NCBI GenBank assembly: GCA_002705205.1
Contig: PAHP01000007.1
Span: 1 to 54,865 of the forward strand
DNA length: 54,865 nt
DNA from: Flavobacteriales bacterium
GTDB lineage: Bacteria > Bacteroidota > Bacteroidia > Flavobacteriales > BACL11
Direction: 5' to 3'
Part shown: positions 7,936 to 18,969 of the stretch, piece by piece
Numbering within the stretch: the stretch's first letter is position 1
Layout: the number at the start of each line of letters is the position of its first letter
Notes under the pieces: model-generated
Database searches by the model: none
What the model was told of the DNA's origin: nothing
The model's input: only the letters and a program-made list of their open reading frames with translations
Translations under genes and position numbers: made by a program

Positions 7936-10334
7936 TAGATTTTAAGGTTGCATTGAATTGCAAAAGTTCTTGGAGGCATCATAGTTGCTGGTCTTGTCAT
8001 ATACTCTCTGTTTAAAAGGTTATTTATTACAAACCCAAAACGAATCATATTATTAAATTGATATCCCATCCTAGTATCAATAATAAAATCACCATTGTTA
8101 AATTGCTCTCTAGCTTTATTGATACCAGGTATCATACCATTATCTCCCCCAATAAATTCTTCGGTAAAGATCTTATCTATATTTTGCATAAAGTCATTAT
8201 ATCTAAAGCTTCCTCCAAGAGAGATCTTTTTATAGATAAATTCTAAGTCTATTTTTGCAATATGTTTATATCTATATTTTAATACACTGCTATCTGAACT
8301 ACTGTTTGCATAGGTGACAGATTGATCGTAAATGAGCCCTCCTATTGTATCTCCATGGTTAAATCCATAGGCGTAGACTTGATCAGTATTTGATGCGAAA
8401 TGGTTCATAAAGGTATATCCTGCAAGAATATTTATTGTCATATCTTTTGACACCTTACCTTGCCCTGACGTACTGAATTCAATTCCACTTATTTGTGTTG
8501 TTCCTACATTTACTGATTTAAATCCAAGTCCAAATAGAGGGTCAGTAATAGGGTTTCCCCAGGCTCCATAAGAGAACTCCATCATATCATCATACTGCAT
8601 ATAGAAAGCTGCGAGGTCCAGATAACCCATCCACTTGCCAAATTTTACTCCTTGTTTTATAGCAAGTTCATTGCTCCATCCACTTTCTGGCTTTAATTCA
8701 GGATTTGGATATATTTCAAGGCCAGAAACGTGTGTTGAAATAAAAAGCTCAGCCATAGATGGAAATCTATATCCTTGTCCCCAAGAGGCTCTTAGATATG
8801 TCGCTTCAGCAAGCTGATAATTTAATCCTGTTCTGAAAACAGGCTTACTTTCACTAAAGCTATTTGTAGATTTCCCGTCAATTAAATATTTTTCATCTGA
8901 TTCAATTTCAAAATGTTCATATCTAGCACCAAATGAGATATTTAGTCGCCCCATTTTCTTGTCAAATTGGGTATATAATGAAAGATTCTTACGTGTATTA
9001 TTGCCATTAAATAAATCAGAACGAGCATATACAGCCTCGTTAGTAACTCCATTTGTAATTCTTAAATTATATTTTTCTAAATTCTTTTGCCATTGGTAGT
9101 CAGAGTAATAAGTTTCAGATTCATTGTCTTGACCTACATCAGATCCTTTTGTACTATTATCATTTATAACTTTTAGGTATCTATTACGTAAGCTATGACG
9201 ATTATTTCCTGATATATATGTAATAAAAGGATCAATGTTGTAAGTGTCACCACTGGTGGTTGTTACTGCTGAATCTAGAGGGATATAGGCTTCATCTAAT
9301 CCATTCCATATAAGAGCTGAGCCAGTTGATTGAAATAAGAAGTTTCCATTTATTCCATATGACAATCCTTCGTATTTCTTACTTTTATATGTAGAGTTAA
9401 GGTTAAATCTTTTTCTGTCTGTGACTTCTCCATAACGATAGCCATCATCTAGAAAAATATTTCCTCCTAAAGATAGATCAAGATTATTTAGTTTCATAGA
9501 TTGTAAAAACTCTACCCCTTTAAAAGCTCTTCTTTTATCCCCATTCCAATTCAATTCCTTTCTTTGAGGTTTGTCAATTAGCCCCATATGCATATTTATC
9601 TTTGTAAAACCAGGGAGTTTATTTTTATCAATATCTTTCTGACTTGGGAAAGCGGTACGAATATTAATAATCCCATTTAAAGCAGAGGATCCGTAAAGTG
9701 CAGAAGAAGCTCCTTTAATTACTTCGACTTGATTGATATTTTCAGTTGCAATAAGTTTCCATTGCACTTGGCCGGCATCGCCAGAGATTAATGGCATATC
9801 ATCTACAAGAACTAATACCCGAGTACCTGCTCCATAACTCCATCCACTTCCTCCTCTTATGTTAGCCTGGCCATCTGTTATGTTTACTCCAGGAACCTGA
9901 TCCATAGCCGTTTGGATATCTGTAGTATTTTTATTTTCAATTAATGATGGCTTTATAACCTCCATAGAAACGGTGATCTCTTCAATTTTCTGCTCATATT
10001 TTCCCGCAGAAACTACTACAGTACTTAGTTGTTCTGATGAGGGTATTAGTGAGATATTTAGAATCAGGGTTTCATTTTTTTCTAATGAAATATTTTTAGT
10101 AATTTCTTCATAACCAATATACTTGAAAGTGATCTCCTGCTCTCCTTTAGCTAATTGAAGCTGATACTTACCTTCCCAATTTGTTGCTGTCCCACCATTA
10201 TTCTCCAATATAATATTTACGCCAATTAATGCTTCATTTGTATTTTTATCAGTAATAGTACCATTAATTGTTTGCGCATTATTTCTTATCAAAAAAACTG
10301 AGCAAAAAATAAATAGCATATAGAATCTTTTCAT
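7935..10334 (-). CDS. TonB-dependent outer-membrane receptor
   Basis: 799 residues from the ATG at 10334. A GTG at 10358 would also give an open frame but lies inside the promoter -7 box. Order: signal peptide (MKRFYMLFIFCSVF...AQ), carboxypeptidase-like regulatory domain (INGTITDKNTNEALIGVNI), plug domain (QVPGVNITDGQANIRGGSGWSYG), then a 22-strand-type barrel ending in an aromatic-rich region. The substrate cannot be told; family members import siderophores, cobalamin or oligomers using TonB energy. It heads a unit with kdsB, the HU/SPOR gene and the thioesterase. No SusD partner is adjacent, so this is not a polysaccharide locus. Confidence 0.92.
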   Translation of the reverse strand: MKRFYMLFIFCSVFLIRNNAQTINGTITDKNTNEALIGVNIILENNGGTATNWEGKYQLQLAKGEQEITFKYIGYEEITKNISLEKNETLILNISLIPSSEQLSTVVVSAGKYEQKIEEITVSMEVIKPSLIENKNTTDIQTAMDQVPGVNITDGQANIRGGSGWSYGAGTRVLVLVDDMPLISGDAGQVQWKLIATENINQVEVIKGASSALYGSSALNGIINIRTAFPSQKDIDKNKLPGFTKINMHMGLIDKPQRKELNWNGDKRRAFKGVEFLQSMKLNNLDLSLGGNIFLDDGYRYGEVTDRKRFNLNSTYKSKKYEGLSYGINGNFLFQSTGSALIWNGLDEAYIPLDSAVTTTSGDTYNIDPFITYISGNNRHSLRNRYLKVINDNSTKGSDVGQDNESETYYSDYQWQKNLEKYNLRITNGVTNEAVYARSDLFNGNNTRKNLSLYTQFDKKMGRLNISFGARYEHFEIESDEKYLIDGKSTNSFSESKPVFRTGLNYQLAEATYLRASWGQGYRFPSMAELFISTHVSGLEIYPNPELKPESGWSNELAIKQGVKFGKWMGYLDLAAFYMQYDDMMEFSYGAWGNPITDPLFGLGFKSVNVGTTQISGIEFSTSGQGKVSKDMTINILAGYTFMNHFASNTDQVYAYGFNHGDTIGGLIYDQSVTYANSSSDSSVLKYRYKHIAKIDLEFIYKKISLGGSFRYNDFMQNIDKIFTEEFIGGDNGMIPGINKAREQFNNGDFIIDTRMGYQFNNMIRFGFVINNLLNREYMTRPATMMPPRTFAIQCNLKI

Positions 10335-10357
10335 AATATTTTCTTGATTATTTTTCA

Positions 10358-10365
10358 CAAAGATA
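10358..10365 (-). promoter_or_regulatory. -7 box for the TonB receptor unit
   Basis: TATCTTTG on the minus strand, 23 bases before the ATG at 10334. The alternative GTG start at 10358 falls within it, which argues for the shorter protein. Confidence 0.55.
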
Positions 10366-10499
10366 AAAATTTGAATGACAGATTATATTAAAAGAATTAA
10401 ATTGCCTAAATGATGTTTGATATTTACTTCATTACATTAAGTGGAATAAATATTTATTTAATTTAGCTATCATGAGTTAGATAAGAATATCTAAAACTT

Positions 10500-10528
10500 T
10501 TGATCTTTAGAAAAATACTATACATTTG
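10500..10528 (+). promoter_or_regulatory. Promoter of gdhA (-33 TTG and -7 TACATTTG)
   Basis: TTTTG ends at 10502, followed by 18 bases and an exact TACATTTG box (10521-10528). This is one of the two best two-part Bacteroidota promoters in the window. The leader to the ATG would be roughly 38 bases. Confidence 0.65.
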
Positions 10529-10551
10529 CCAAAAAATTTAACTCTTAATAA

Positions 10552-11907
<1,356 letters not shown>

Positions 11908-11933
11908 ATATATTTTGAACCTTGAATTTAATT

Positions 11934-11961
11934 AAAAGAAGGCAAAATGCCTTCTTTTTTT
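11934..11961 (+). terminator. Rho-independent terminator of gdhA
   Basis: Eleven-base arms AAAAGAAGGCA and TGCCTTCTTTT (11934-11944, 11948-11958) with a three-base loop, running into T's. The A-rich upstream arm means it could also act on the opposite strand. Confidence 0.85.
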
Positions 11962-11989
11962 GTATAATTGTGTATTAAAATATAATATT

Positions 11990-13462
11990 ATGAGACAAAT
12001 TCTTACATTTCTTATGCTAACACCTTTTTTAGCATTATCTCAACAAAGCCTTGCAACTGAGCAAGAGGCATTAGATGTAAATGGAGTGTCAACAATGTTT
12101 GGACCAGCAGCAATGTGCTGGGATTTTAATGATGCAAGATATGAGGTTCCAAAAGGAAGTAGCAAACACTCTATTTTTGCTCATGACTTATGGATTGGCG
12201 GAATTGATGATGGAGGACAATTAAGAGTAGCTAACCAGACATATAATCAATCTCCTGGTGATTATCGGCCAGGGCCTGTTTCTGATAGTATTTATCATAA
12301 TGATGCAGATATGGGACATTGGGATAGAGTTTGGAAGATTCATAAATCAGAGATTGATTATCATATTTTGAATTATACTAATCCAGCTTATATTATACCA
12401 GATGTTATTGTATTTTGGCCAGCACATGGGGATGTTAGCATGGGTCAGTCTGACATGTTAGCTCCTTTTGTTGATTTAAATACAAATGGTATTTACGAGC
12501 CTTTTGATGGTGATTACCCTGATATTAAGGGGGATCAAGCGATTTATTTTATTAGAAATGATGTTGGCAGCCTTGATACGACTTCATTAGGTCTTGAAAT
12601 TCATATGATGATTTATGCTTACAGATGTGATAATTATCCAGATCTAAACCATACAGTTTTTGTTAATACAACATTATTTAACAGAGGATCTCATAATTTG
12701 GAGGATGTTTATATTGGCACTTGGACTGATATGGATTTAGGCTATTATACTGATGATTATATAGGATGTAATGTACCTCTTAACTTAGGATATACTTTTA
12801 ATGGAGATACACTGGATGAGGGAGCTAATGGATATGGGATAAATCCTCCTGCCCAAGGATTAGTATATTTAAATTCAATCATGGAAAAATTTGTCTATTA
12901 TAATAATGACTTTACCAACACAGGAAATCCTGAGTCGGATTATGATTACTATAATTATTTAAGAGGTATTTGGAAGGATAATGTGCCTATGACTTTTGGT
13001 GGAGATGGGCATGGTTCTGGCAATGGAGCAACTAATAATACCTGTAGTTATATGTTCCCTGACGCAACTGATCCTAGCTTCCCAACAGAGGCATGGACAG
13101 ATTCAAGCGCAGGAAATACGCCTGCAGATAGAAGAATGTTAATGTCTACAGGACCAATGGATTTAGATATAGGAGATAGTTATATTTTTGATTATGCGTT
13201 TGTTTTTGCATGGGATAGTATTAACGGAAATTCTTTGCCATTGCTTTTTCAATATACTGAAAATATACAAGATTTTTATGACGGAACTCTTACAATGCCT
13301 TGTTCAAACATAAACACAATTCATCAGCATCATATTTTAAAAGACAAGAAATTAATTAAAATTGTAGATGTAATAGGTAGAGAAGTTCAGGCTACTGAAA
13401 ATACCCCGTTATTTTTTATTTATGAAGATGGCAGTGTAGAAAAGAAAATAATTATTGAGTAA
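11990..13462 (+). CDS. Secreted protein with T9SS-like C-terminal tail
   Basis: 490 residues from the ATG at 11990. An in-frame TTG at 11960 lies in the gdhA terminator and is rejected. It has a signal peptide (MRQILTFLMLTPFLALSQ), then a large domain found in Bacteroidota secreted proteins (ARYEVPKGSSKHSIFAHDLWIGG), with the Ca-binding-like motif DLNTNGIYEPFDGDYPDI. The last 40 residues (KLIKIVDVIGREV... YEDGSVEKKIII) match the type A sorting domain pattern of type IX secretion. It is predicted to be exported and attached to the surface or released. Molecular function unknown. It is a single gene between two terminators. Confidence 0.8.
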   Translation: MRQILTFLMLTPFLALSQQSLATEQEALDVNGVSTMFGPAAMCWDFNDARYEVPKGSSKHSIFAHDLWIGGIDDGGQLRVANQTYNQSPGDYRPGPVSDSIYHNDADMGHWDRVWKIHKSEIDYHILNYTNPAYIIPDVIVFWPAHGDVSMGQSDMLAPFVDLNTNGIYEPFDGDYPDIKGDQAIYFIRNDVGSLDTTSLGLEIHMMIYAYRCDNYPDLNHTVFVNTTLFNRGSHNLEDVYIGTWTDMDLGYYTDDYIGCNVPLNLGYTFNGDTLDEGANGYGINPPAQGLVYLNSIMEKFVYYNNDFTNTGNPESDYDYYNYLRGIWKDNVPMTFGGDGHGSGNGATNNTCSYMFPDATDPSFPTEAWTDSSAGNTPADRRMLMSTGPMDLDIGDSYIFDYAFVFAWDSINGNSLPLLFQYTENIQDFYDGTLTMPCSNINTIHQHHILKDKKLIKIVDVIGREVQATENTPLFFIYEDGSVEKKIIIE

Positions 13463-13487
13463 AAAAACCTGTTTAATATTATAGAAT

Positions 13488-13513
13488 AAAAGGGAGGCTT
13501 AGGCCTCCTTTTT
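13488..13513 (+). terminator. Rho-independent terminator after the T9SS-type gene
   Basis: GGAGGC (13493-13498) pairs with GCCTCC (13503-13508) around TTAG, flanked by AAAAG and TTTTT that extend the stem. Confidence 0.85.
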
Positions 13514-13550
13514 ATATTTATGTATTTTTACCGTCTTAAAAACAAGAAAT

Positions 13551-14750
13551 ATGTACGGAAAGCTACAAAGTCAACTACAAGAAGAACTTCTAAATATTAA
13601 AGAACAAGGCTTGTATAAAAATGAAAGAATAATTACCACCTCTCAGGGAGCGTGTATAAGAGTAAGTACAGGGGAAGAGGTTTTGAATTTTTGCGCAAAT
13701 AATTATCTTGGACTATCTTCTCACCCTGAGGTAATTAAAGCTGCAAAAGATGCTTTAGACACACATGGATATGGAATGTCCTCTGTGCGTTTTATTTGCG
13801 GAACGCAAGACATACATAAAAATTTGGAAGAAAAATTGTCAAATTTTTTAGGTACGGAAGATACTATTTTATATGCAGCAGCCTTTGATGCAAATGGAGG
13901 GGTTTTTGAACCTCTTTTCTCTTCAGAAGATGCTATTATTTCTGATGAACTTAATCATGCCTCCATAATTGATGGAGTAAGATTGTGTAAAGCAAAAAGA
14001 TATCGATATAAAAATAATGATATGCAAAGCTTGGAAGAGCAGCTTAGCCTGTCTCAAGAACAAAGAAACAGGATTATTGTTACAGATGGAGTTTTTTCCA
14101 TGGATGGTTATTTAGCCCAATTAGATAAGATCTGTGATTTAGCTGAGAAATATAATGCTTTAGTTATGGTTGATGATTCTCATTCTACTGGCTTTATTGG
14201 TAAAAATGGTCGCGGAACGCATGAGTATTGCGATGTAATGGAAAGGGTAGATATTATCACTTCTACTTTGGGTAAAGCTTTAGGAGGTGCAATGGGAGGG
14301 TTTACTTCTGGTCGTAGAGAGATCATAGATATGTTGCGTCAGAGATCGCGTCCGTATTTATTCTCAAATTCTTTAGCCCCTTCTATTGTTGGAGCAGCTA
14401 GTAAGGTAATTGATTTGCTTTCAAAATCAACAGATTTAAGAGATAGGTTGGAAGAAAACACTACTTATTTTAGAGCTAAGATGTTAGATGCTGGATTTGA
14501 TATCAAGAAGGGGACACATCCTATTGTTCCTGTAATGTTATATGATGCAAAGCTTGCACAAGAGATGTCAAATAAGTTATTAGATGAAGGTATATATGTA
14601 ATTGGATTTTTCTTTCCTGTTGTTCCAAAAGAAAAAGCTAGAATTAGAGTCCAGATCTCAGCCGCACATAGCCGTGAAGATTTAGACAAAGCAATTACAG
14701 CTTTTACTAAGATTGGAAAGGAGCTAAATGTCATAAACAATAATAGGTAA
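13551..14750 (+). CDS. kbl: Glycine C-acetyltransferase (2-amino-3-ketobutyrate CoA ligase)
   Basis: 399 residues, the normal length for this PLP enzyme of the alpha-oxoamine synthase family. It cleaves 2-amino-3-ketobutyrate with CoA to glycine and acetyl-CoA in threonine breakdown. Seen: [58 protein letters not shown], and the PLP lysine motif [13 protein letters not shown]. Kbl is preferred over the related serine palmitoyltransferase and AONS on the strength of the RFICGTQ and FFFPVVP motifs. No tdh lies next to it, so the source of the ketobutyrate is not shown here. Confidence 0.93.
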   Translation: MYGKLQSQLQEELLNIKEQGLYKNERIITTSQGACIRVSTGEEVLNFCANNYLGLSSHPEVIKAAKDALDTHGYGMSSVRFICGTQDIHKNLEEKLSNFLGTEDTILYAAAFDANGGVFEPLFSSEDAIISDELNHASIIDGVRLCKAKRYRYKNNDMQSLEEQLSLSQEQRNRIIVTDGVFSMDGYLAQLDKICDLAEKYNALVMVDDSHSTGFIGKNGRGTHEYCDVMERVDIITSTLGKALGGAMGGFTSGRREIIDMLRQRSRPYLFSNSLAPSIVGAASKVIDLLSKSTDLRDRLEENTTYFRAKMLDAGFDIKKGTHPIVPVMLYDAKLAQEMSNKLLDEGIYVIGFFFPVVPKEKARIRVQISAAHSREDLDKAITAFTKIGKELNVINNNR

Positions 14751-14757
14751 TAATATT

Positions 14758-14786
14758 TTGCTGAAATAGAAAAAAGTGTAATTTTG
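14758..14786 (+). promoter_or_regulatory. Promoter of rplM-rpsI-rpsB-tsf
   Basis: TTTTG ending at 14760, an 18-base spacer and TAATTTTG (14779-14786). The spacing equals that of the gdhA promoter. A small CCTTT-TAAT-AAAGG hairpin (14791-14804) follows at once in the leader and could belong to an L13 autoregulatory structure. Confidence 0.65.
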
Positions 14787-14822
14787 CACCCCTTTTAATA
14801 AAGGAAATAAAAAATATATAAA

Positions 14823-15278
14823 GTGGATACATTAAGTTATAAAACATTATCAGCAAATAAAGAGACGGCAAATAAGCAATGGTTTGTTGTAGATGCTGAA
14901 GGGCAGACTTTGGGTAGAATGGCATCAAAGGTTGCTAAAGTACTAAGAGGAAAATATAAAACAAATTTTACACCTCATGCGGATTGTGGTGATTATGTCA
15001 TTATTTTAAATGCAGGGAAAATTGTAATGTCAGGAAATAAAATGACTAAAAGAGAGATATTTTCTCACACGGGTTATCCGGGTGGTCAAAAAAGAATTAC
15101 TCCTTCAGAGATGTTAGAGAAGGATGAAACGTCAGTTGTGAAGCATGCAATTAAAGGTATGCTTCCTAAAAATAAATTAGGAGCAGCTATTTTAAGAAAC
15201 TGCTATATATATGCAGGATCTGAGCATAATCAAGAAGCACAAAAACCAAAAGCTCTTAACTTAAACGACTTAAAATAA
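14823..15278 (+). CDS. rplM: 50S ribosomal protein L13 (GTG start)
   Basis: 151 residues. Bacteroidota L13 proteins begin with MDTLSYKT-like sequence, which is encoded here from a GTG at 14823; no upstream ATG gives that N-terminus. Seen: [27 protein letters not shown] and the [19 protein letters not shown] loop. First gene of rplM-rpsI-rpsB-tsf; rpsI follows two bases after the stop. L13 binds 23S rRNA early in 50S assembly. Confidence 0.96.
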   Translation: MDTLSYKTLSANKETANKQWFVVDAEGQTLGRMASKVAKVLRGKYKTNFTPHADCGDYVIILNAGKIVMSGNKMTKREIFSHTGYPGGQKRITPSEMLEKDETSVVKHAIKGMLPKNKLGAAILRNCYIYAGSEHNQEAQKPKALNLNDLK

Positions 15279-15280
15279 TT

Positions 15281-15667
15281 ATGGATACAATTCACACTAT
15301 TGGAAGAAGAAAGGCATCTGTTGCAAGAGTTTATTTAGCAAAAGGTAAAGGAAAAATTACTATAAATGGAAAGGATTTCAAAGAGTACTTCCCTGTTGAT
15401 ACTATGCAGTATAAATTAGAGCAGCCATTCAAGATTACTGATTTGTCAGGTAAATTTGATGTAAAAGTAAATGTTGATGGAGGAGGGACTACTGGCCAAG
15501 CTGAAGCAATTCGCTTAGGAATCTCAAGAGCATTATGTGAACTTGATGTTGAAAACAGACCTGCATTAAAATCGGAAGGATTATTAACCAGAGATGCAAG
15601 AGTTGTTGAGCGTAAAAAGCCAGGTCAGAAAAAAGCACGGAAGAAATTCCAGTGGGTTAAAAGATAG
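15281..15667 (+). CDS. rpsI: 30S ribosomal protein S9
   Basis: 128 residues. The N-terminus [13 protein letters not shown] and the C-terminal RKKFQWVKR are diagnostic; the terminal Lys-Arg tail reaches the P-site tRNA. It starts two bases after rplM and forms the usual L13-S9 pair. About 96 bases with possible RNA structure separate it from rpsB. Confidence 0.97.
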   Translation: MDTIHTIGRRKASVARVYLAKGKGKITINGKDFKEYFPVDTMQYKLEQPFKITDLSGKFDVKVNVDGGGTTGQAEAIRLGISRALCELDVENRPALKSEGLLTRDARVVERKKPGQKKARKKFQWVKR

Positions 15668-15690
15668 AAAAATCAATTTATTAATAAATG

Positions 15691-15745
15691 TTTAGCATCT
15701 AAACTGCAAGGACAAGTAAATTACTTCTACCAGGCAGTTGCTTAA
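15691..15745 (+). promoter_or_regulatory. Possible structured leader before rpsB
   Basis: AACTGC (15702-15707) pairs with GCAGTT (15734-15739). Flanking TTAGC and GCTTAA may extend the stem past a bulge, and AAGT/ACTT (15714-15717, 15723-15726) form a nested hairpin. Ribosomal protein leaders often sit in such gaps; I do not recognise this as a named family. Confidence 0.35.
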
Positions 15746-15763
15746 CGAAAAAAGAAAGTAAAC

Positions 15764-16516
15764 ATGGCAAGAACAAATTTCAAAGAATTATTAGATGCAG
15801 GTGTGCATTTTGGGCACCTAAAGAAGAAATATAATCCAGCAATGGCTCCGTATATTTTTATGGAGCGAAATGGGATTCATATTATTGATCTTAATAAAAC
15901 AGTAGCAATGCTTGAAGACGCTGCTGCTGCAATGAAACAAATTGCAAAATCCGGAAAAAAAATATTATTTGTTGCTACAAAGAAACAGGCTAAGGGTATT
16001 GTTGAAGAAACTGCGAAAGCATTAAGTATGCCTTATATTACTGAAAGATGGCCAGGAGGTTTGTTGACTAACTTTGCTACTATACGTAAGTCAATCAAGA
16101 AAATGCAATCAATTGATAAAATGAAAGAAGACGGGACTTTTGACACGTTATCAAAGAGAGAAAGATTGCAAATTGACAGACAAAGAACAAAATTAGAGTT
16201 AAACTTAGGCTCTATTGTAAAAATGACAAGAATGCCAGAAGCAATTTTTGTTGTTGATACTAATAAAGAAAACATTGCTGTTGCAGAGGCTAATAAATTA
16301 GCGATTCGTTCATTTGCAATTAATGACACTAATACTAATCCTAGCATTATTAATTTCCCAATTCCTGCAAATGATGATGCGTCAAAATCAATAGAATGTA
16401 TTTTGACTATTATAAAAAATGCAATTGCTGAAGGGTTAGAAGAAAGAGGTGTTGAGAAAGAAGCTCAAGCAGCTGAGAAAAAAGAAAAAGCAAAGAAAAT
16501 TTCTGAAGAGAAATAA
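15764..16516 (+). CDS. rpsB: 30S ribosomal protein S2
   Basis: 250 residues. FKELLDAGVHFGHLKKKYNPAMAPYIF, ERWPGGLLTNFATI and FVVDTNKENIAVAEANKL are the standard S2 signatures. The charged C-terminal tail (EKEAQAAEKKEKAKKI) is the usual variable end. S2 joins late to the 30S head-body junction. It is followed 26 bases later by tsf, the near-universal rpsB-tsf pair. Confidence 0.97.
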   Translation: MARTNFKELLDAGVHFGHLKKKYNPAMAPYIFMERNGIHIIDLNKTVAMLEDAAAAMKQIAKSGKKILFVATKKQAKGIVEETAKALSMPYITERWPGGLLTNFATIRKSIKKMQSIDKMKEDGTFDTLSKRERLQIDRQRTKLELNLGSIVKMTRMPEAIFVVDTNKENIAVAEANKLAIRSFAINDTNTNPSIINFPIPANDDASKSIECILTIIKNAIAEGLEERGVEKEAQAAEKKEKAKKISEEK

Positions 16517-16542
16517 TTAATAAACCTTATTTAAAGATTAAA

Positions 16543-17508
16543 ATGGCAGATATTAAAGCGGCTGATGTAGCTAAATTAAGAAAGCAAACAGGTGCAGGCA
16601 TGATGGATTGCAAAAAAGCATTAGTTGAGGCAAATGGTGACTTTGAGGAAGCAATTAGCGTATTAAGAAAGAAAGGACAAAAAGTAGCAGCTAAGCGTGC
16701 TGATAGAGAAGCAAGCGAGGGCGTTGCTACAGTTAAAATTAATACTCAGAAAACCTCAGGAGTTGCTATTGTATTAGCATGTGAAACAGATTTTGTTGCT
16801 AAAAATGATTCTTTTAAAGAATTAGCAAGTGATTTTGCTAATATAGCATTAGATCATTATGATAAAGAGTCTTTTCTTTCTGCTGATTTTGAAGGCATGA
16901 CAGTTGCCGATAAATTAATAGAGCAAACTGGTGTTATTGGAGAAAAAATTGAAATTTCAGCTTTTGAAAGAGTAGATGCGAACTATGTAGGATCTTATAC
17001 TCATGGAGTAAAGATTGCAGTATTAGTAGGGCTTGATAATTTAGTAGATAATGTTGAAGCACTTTCAAAAGATCTAGCCATGCAAGTTGCTTCAATGGGA
17101 GCAACTACATTATCATACAAGGATTTTGACCTTGCTTTTGTAGCATCAGAAACAGAGGCTAGAATTGCTGTTATTGAAAAAGAGAATATTGAATTAGCAA
17201 GATTAGGAAAAACATTAAAAAATATTCCTAAGTATATTTCAATGGCACAATTAACAGATGATGTTATTGCAAATGCAAAGTCTGATATTGAATCTGCGCT
17301 CAAAGAAGAAGGGAAGCCGGAGCATATCTGGGATAAAATTGTTCCTGGCAAACTAGACAGGTTTATTTCTGACAATACAACTCTTGATCAAGAGATGTGT
17401 TTGTTAGACCAAGATTTTATTAAAGATGAAAGCATCAATGTTGCTGATTATATTTCTACATATGGTGAGGTTTCTATTTTATCATTTAAAAGAGTGTCTT
17501 TAGGTTAA
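16543..17508 (+). CDS. tsf: Translation elongation factor Ts
   Basis: 321 residues. The N-terminal UBA-like domain reads LRKQTGAGMMDCKKALVEANGDFEEAI, and CETDFVAKNDSF contains the TDFV motif contacting EF-Tu. It carries a longer core than E. coli EF-Ts, as in other Bacteroidota. It exchanges GDP for GTP on EF-Tu. Last gene of the ribosomal unit, closed by a strong terminator. Confidence 0.96.
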   Translation: MADIKAADVAKLRKQTGAGMMDCKKALVEANGDFEEAISVLRKKGQKVAAKRADREASEGVATVKINTQKTSGVAIVLACETDFVAKNDSFKELASDFANIALDHYDKESFLSADFEGMTVADKLIEQTGVIGEKIEISAFERVDANYVGSYTHGVKIAVLVGLDNLVDNVEALSKDLAMQVASMGATTLSYKDFDLAFVASETEARIAVIEKENIELARLGKTLKNIPKYISMAQLTDDVIANAKSDIESALKEEGKPEHIWDKIVPGKLDRFISDNTTLDQEMCLLDQDFIKDESINVADYISTYGEVSILSFKRVSLG

Positions 17509-17528
17509 TATAAAAGCAATAAGTTATT

Positions 17529-17562
17529 AAAAAGCCACTTTCTAATAATAAGTGGCTTTTTT
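17529..17562 (+). terminator. Rho-independent terminator of the rplM-tsf unit
   Basis: Twelve-base arms AAAAAGCCACTT and AAGTGGCTTTTT around a nine-base loop, followed by T's. It separates the ribosomal unit from pyrH. Confidence 0.88.
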
Positions 17563-17611
17563 ATTGTTTAAAAATTAGTAATATCATAATTTTTTCTTTC
17601 ATTGATTTATC

Positions 17612-17619
17612 TATCTTTG
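17612..17619 (+). promoter_or_regulatory. -7 box for pyrH-frr
   Basis: TATCTTTG, 17 bases before the pyrH ATG and downstream of the tsf terminator. No clear -33 TTG at the expected place. Confidence 0.5.
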
Positions 17620-17636
17620 AAAAACTTTTTATTGCA

Positions 17637-18344
17637 ATGAAATATAAGCGAATACTTTTAAAACTTAGCGGGGAATCATTAATGGGAGATAGTGAGTATG
17701 GAATAGACTCAAAAATGTTAACTCAATATGCTTCTGAAATTAATACTATTGCTCAGAAGGGTATTGAAGTTGCTATTGTTATTGGAGGAGGTAATATTTA
17801 CAGGGGAGTTCAATCAGAAGGAGCAGGTTTCGACAGAGTACAAGGTGATTATATGGGAATGTTAGCTACAATTATTAATGGGATGGCATTACAATCAGCT
17901 TTGGAATCTATTAAAGTACAAACAAGATTATTAACAGCAATAAGGATGGAGCAAGTTGCCGAACCTTATATTAGAAGGAAAGCAATGAGACATTTGCAAA
18001 AGGGAAGAGTTGTAATTTTTGGGGGAGGAACTGGTAACCCGTATTTTACTACTGACACTGCGGCTACTTTACGCGCAATTGAGATTGAGGCGGATGTCAT
18101 ATTAAAAGGCACTAGAGTTGATGGAGTCTATTCAGCTGATCCTGAGAAAAATCCTTCTGCTAAAAAATATGATACAATCAGTTTTGATGAAGTTTTTAAA
18201 AAGAAATTGAATATTATGGATTTGACAGCATTCACACTTTGTCAAGAAAATAATTTGCCAATAAAAGTTTTTAATATGAATATTGAAGGTAATTTGACTA
18301 GAATTTGTAAAGGAGAAAAAGTAGGAACATTAGTTAATTTTTAA
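17637..18344 (+). CDS. pyrH: Uridylate (UMP) kinase
   Basis: 235 residues, the bacterial hexameric UMP kinase of the amino-acid kinase fold. It phosphorylates UMP to UDP. Seen: [16 protein letters not shown] at the N-terminus, [10 protein letters not shown], and the [27 protein letters not shown] region split over the nucleotide site. It has its own promoter and is followed 12 bases later by frr, a common pairing. Confidence 0.96.
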   Translation: MKYKRILLKLSGESLMGDSEYGIDSKMLTQYASEINTIAQKGIEVAIVIGGGNIYRGVQSEGAGFDRVQGDYMGMLATIINGMALQSALESIKVQTRLLTAIRMEQVAEPYIRRKAMRHLQKGRVVIFGGGTGNPYFTTDTAATLRAIEIEADVILKGTRVDGVYSADPEKNPSAKKYDTISFDEVFKKKLNIMDLTAFTLCQENNLPIKVFNMNIEGNLTRICKGEKVGTLVNF

Positions 18345-18356
18345 TTAAAGTAAATT

Positions 18357-18920
18357 ATGACAGAAGAAGTTAATTTTCATTTAGATATTGCTAAAGAGGC
18401 AATGCAAGAGGCAATTTCTCATCTAGAGAATGTGTTAGCAAAAATAAGAGCTGGGAAAGCAAATCCTCAGATGTTAAGAACGGTAAAGGTTGATTATTAT
18501 GGTGTAAAAACACCCTTAGCTCAAACGGCTAATGTATCAACTCCTGATGCTCAAACTATTGCTATACAGCCTTTTGATAAAAGTTTGATTCCAGAAATTG
18601 AACTTGCAATTATTGATTCAAACCTTGGATTTCAACCTTCTAACAATGGAGAGAAGGTAATTATTAATGTTCCGCCATTAACTGAGGAAAGGAGAAAAGA
18701 TTTAGTTAAACAAGCAAAAATTGAGATTGAGAATGCTAAGGTTAGTGTTAGAAATATTAGGCAGAAAGCCAATGATGAAATGAAAAAATTAGGTAAAGAA
18801 GGGCTTTCTGAGGATGCTGAAAGAGATGCTGAGCAATCAGTACAAGATTTAACAAATATACATTCCAAGCAGATTGATCAAATTTATTTACAGAAAGAAG
18901 AAGAGATAATGACAGTTTAG
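18357..18920 (+). CDS. frr: Ribosome recycling factor
   Basis: 187 residues. It splits post-termination ribosomes together with EF-G. Seen: LAKIRAGKANPQML, VDYYGVKTPLAQTANVSTPDAQTIAIQPFD and the C-terminal three-helix bundle with VRNIRQKANDEMKKLGKEG. Second gene of pyrH-frr, ended by a strong terminator. Confidence 0.96.
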   Translation: MTEEVNFHLDIAKEAMQEAISHLENVLAKIRAGKANPQMLRTVKVDYYGVKTPLAQTANVSTPDAQTIAIQPFDKSLIPEIELAIIDSNLGFQPSNNGEKVIINVPPLTEERRKDLVKQAKIEIENAKVSVRNIRQKANDEMKKLGKEGLSEDAERDAEQSVQDLTNIHSKQIDQIYLQKEEEIMTV

Positions 18921-18943
18921 GGTTCAGTAATATTATTTAATTT

Positions 18944-18969
18944 AAGGGGGTAGTATACCCCCTTTTTTT
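18944..18969 (+). terminator. Rho-independent terminator of pyrH-frr
   Basis: AAGGGGG (18944-18950), a seven-base loop and CCCCC followed by seven T's. An ATG at 18970 follows at once, so the downstream exporter probably starts later, at 19030. Confidence 0.88.

Noticed and set aside
11960-11989. Longer start (TTG) for the T9SS-type protein
   Set aside because: It lies in the gdhA terminator T-run; ATG 11990 begins a clean signal peptide.
14465-14740. Antisense frame opposite the end of kbl
   Set aside because: No family resemblance or promoter; it mirrors the codon pattern of kbl. Other long antisense frames in the window (for example opposite rpsB, tsf, sucA and korA) were dismissed for the same reason.
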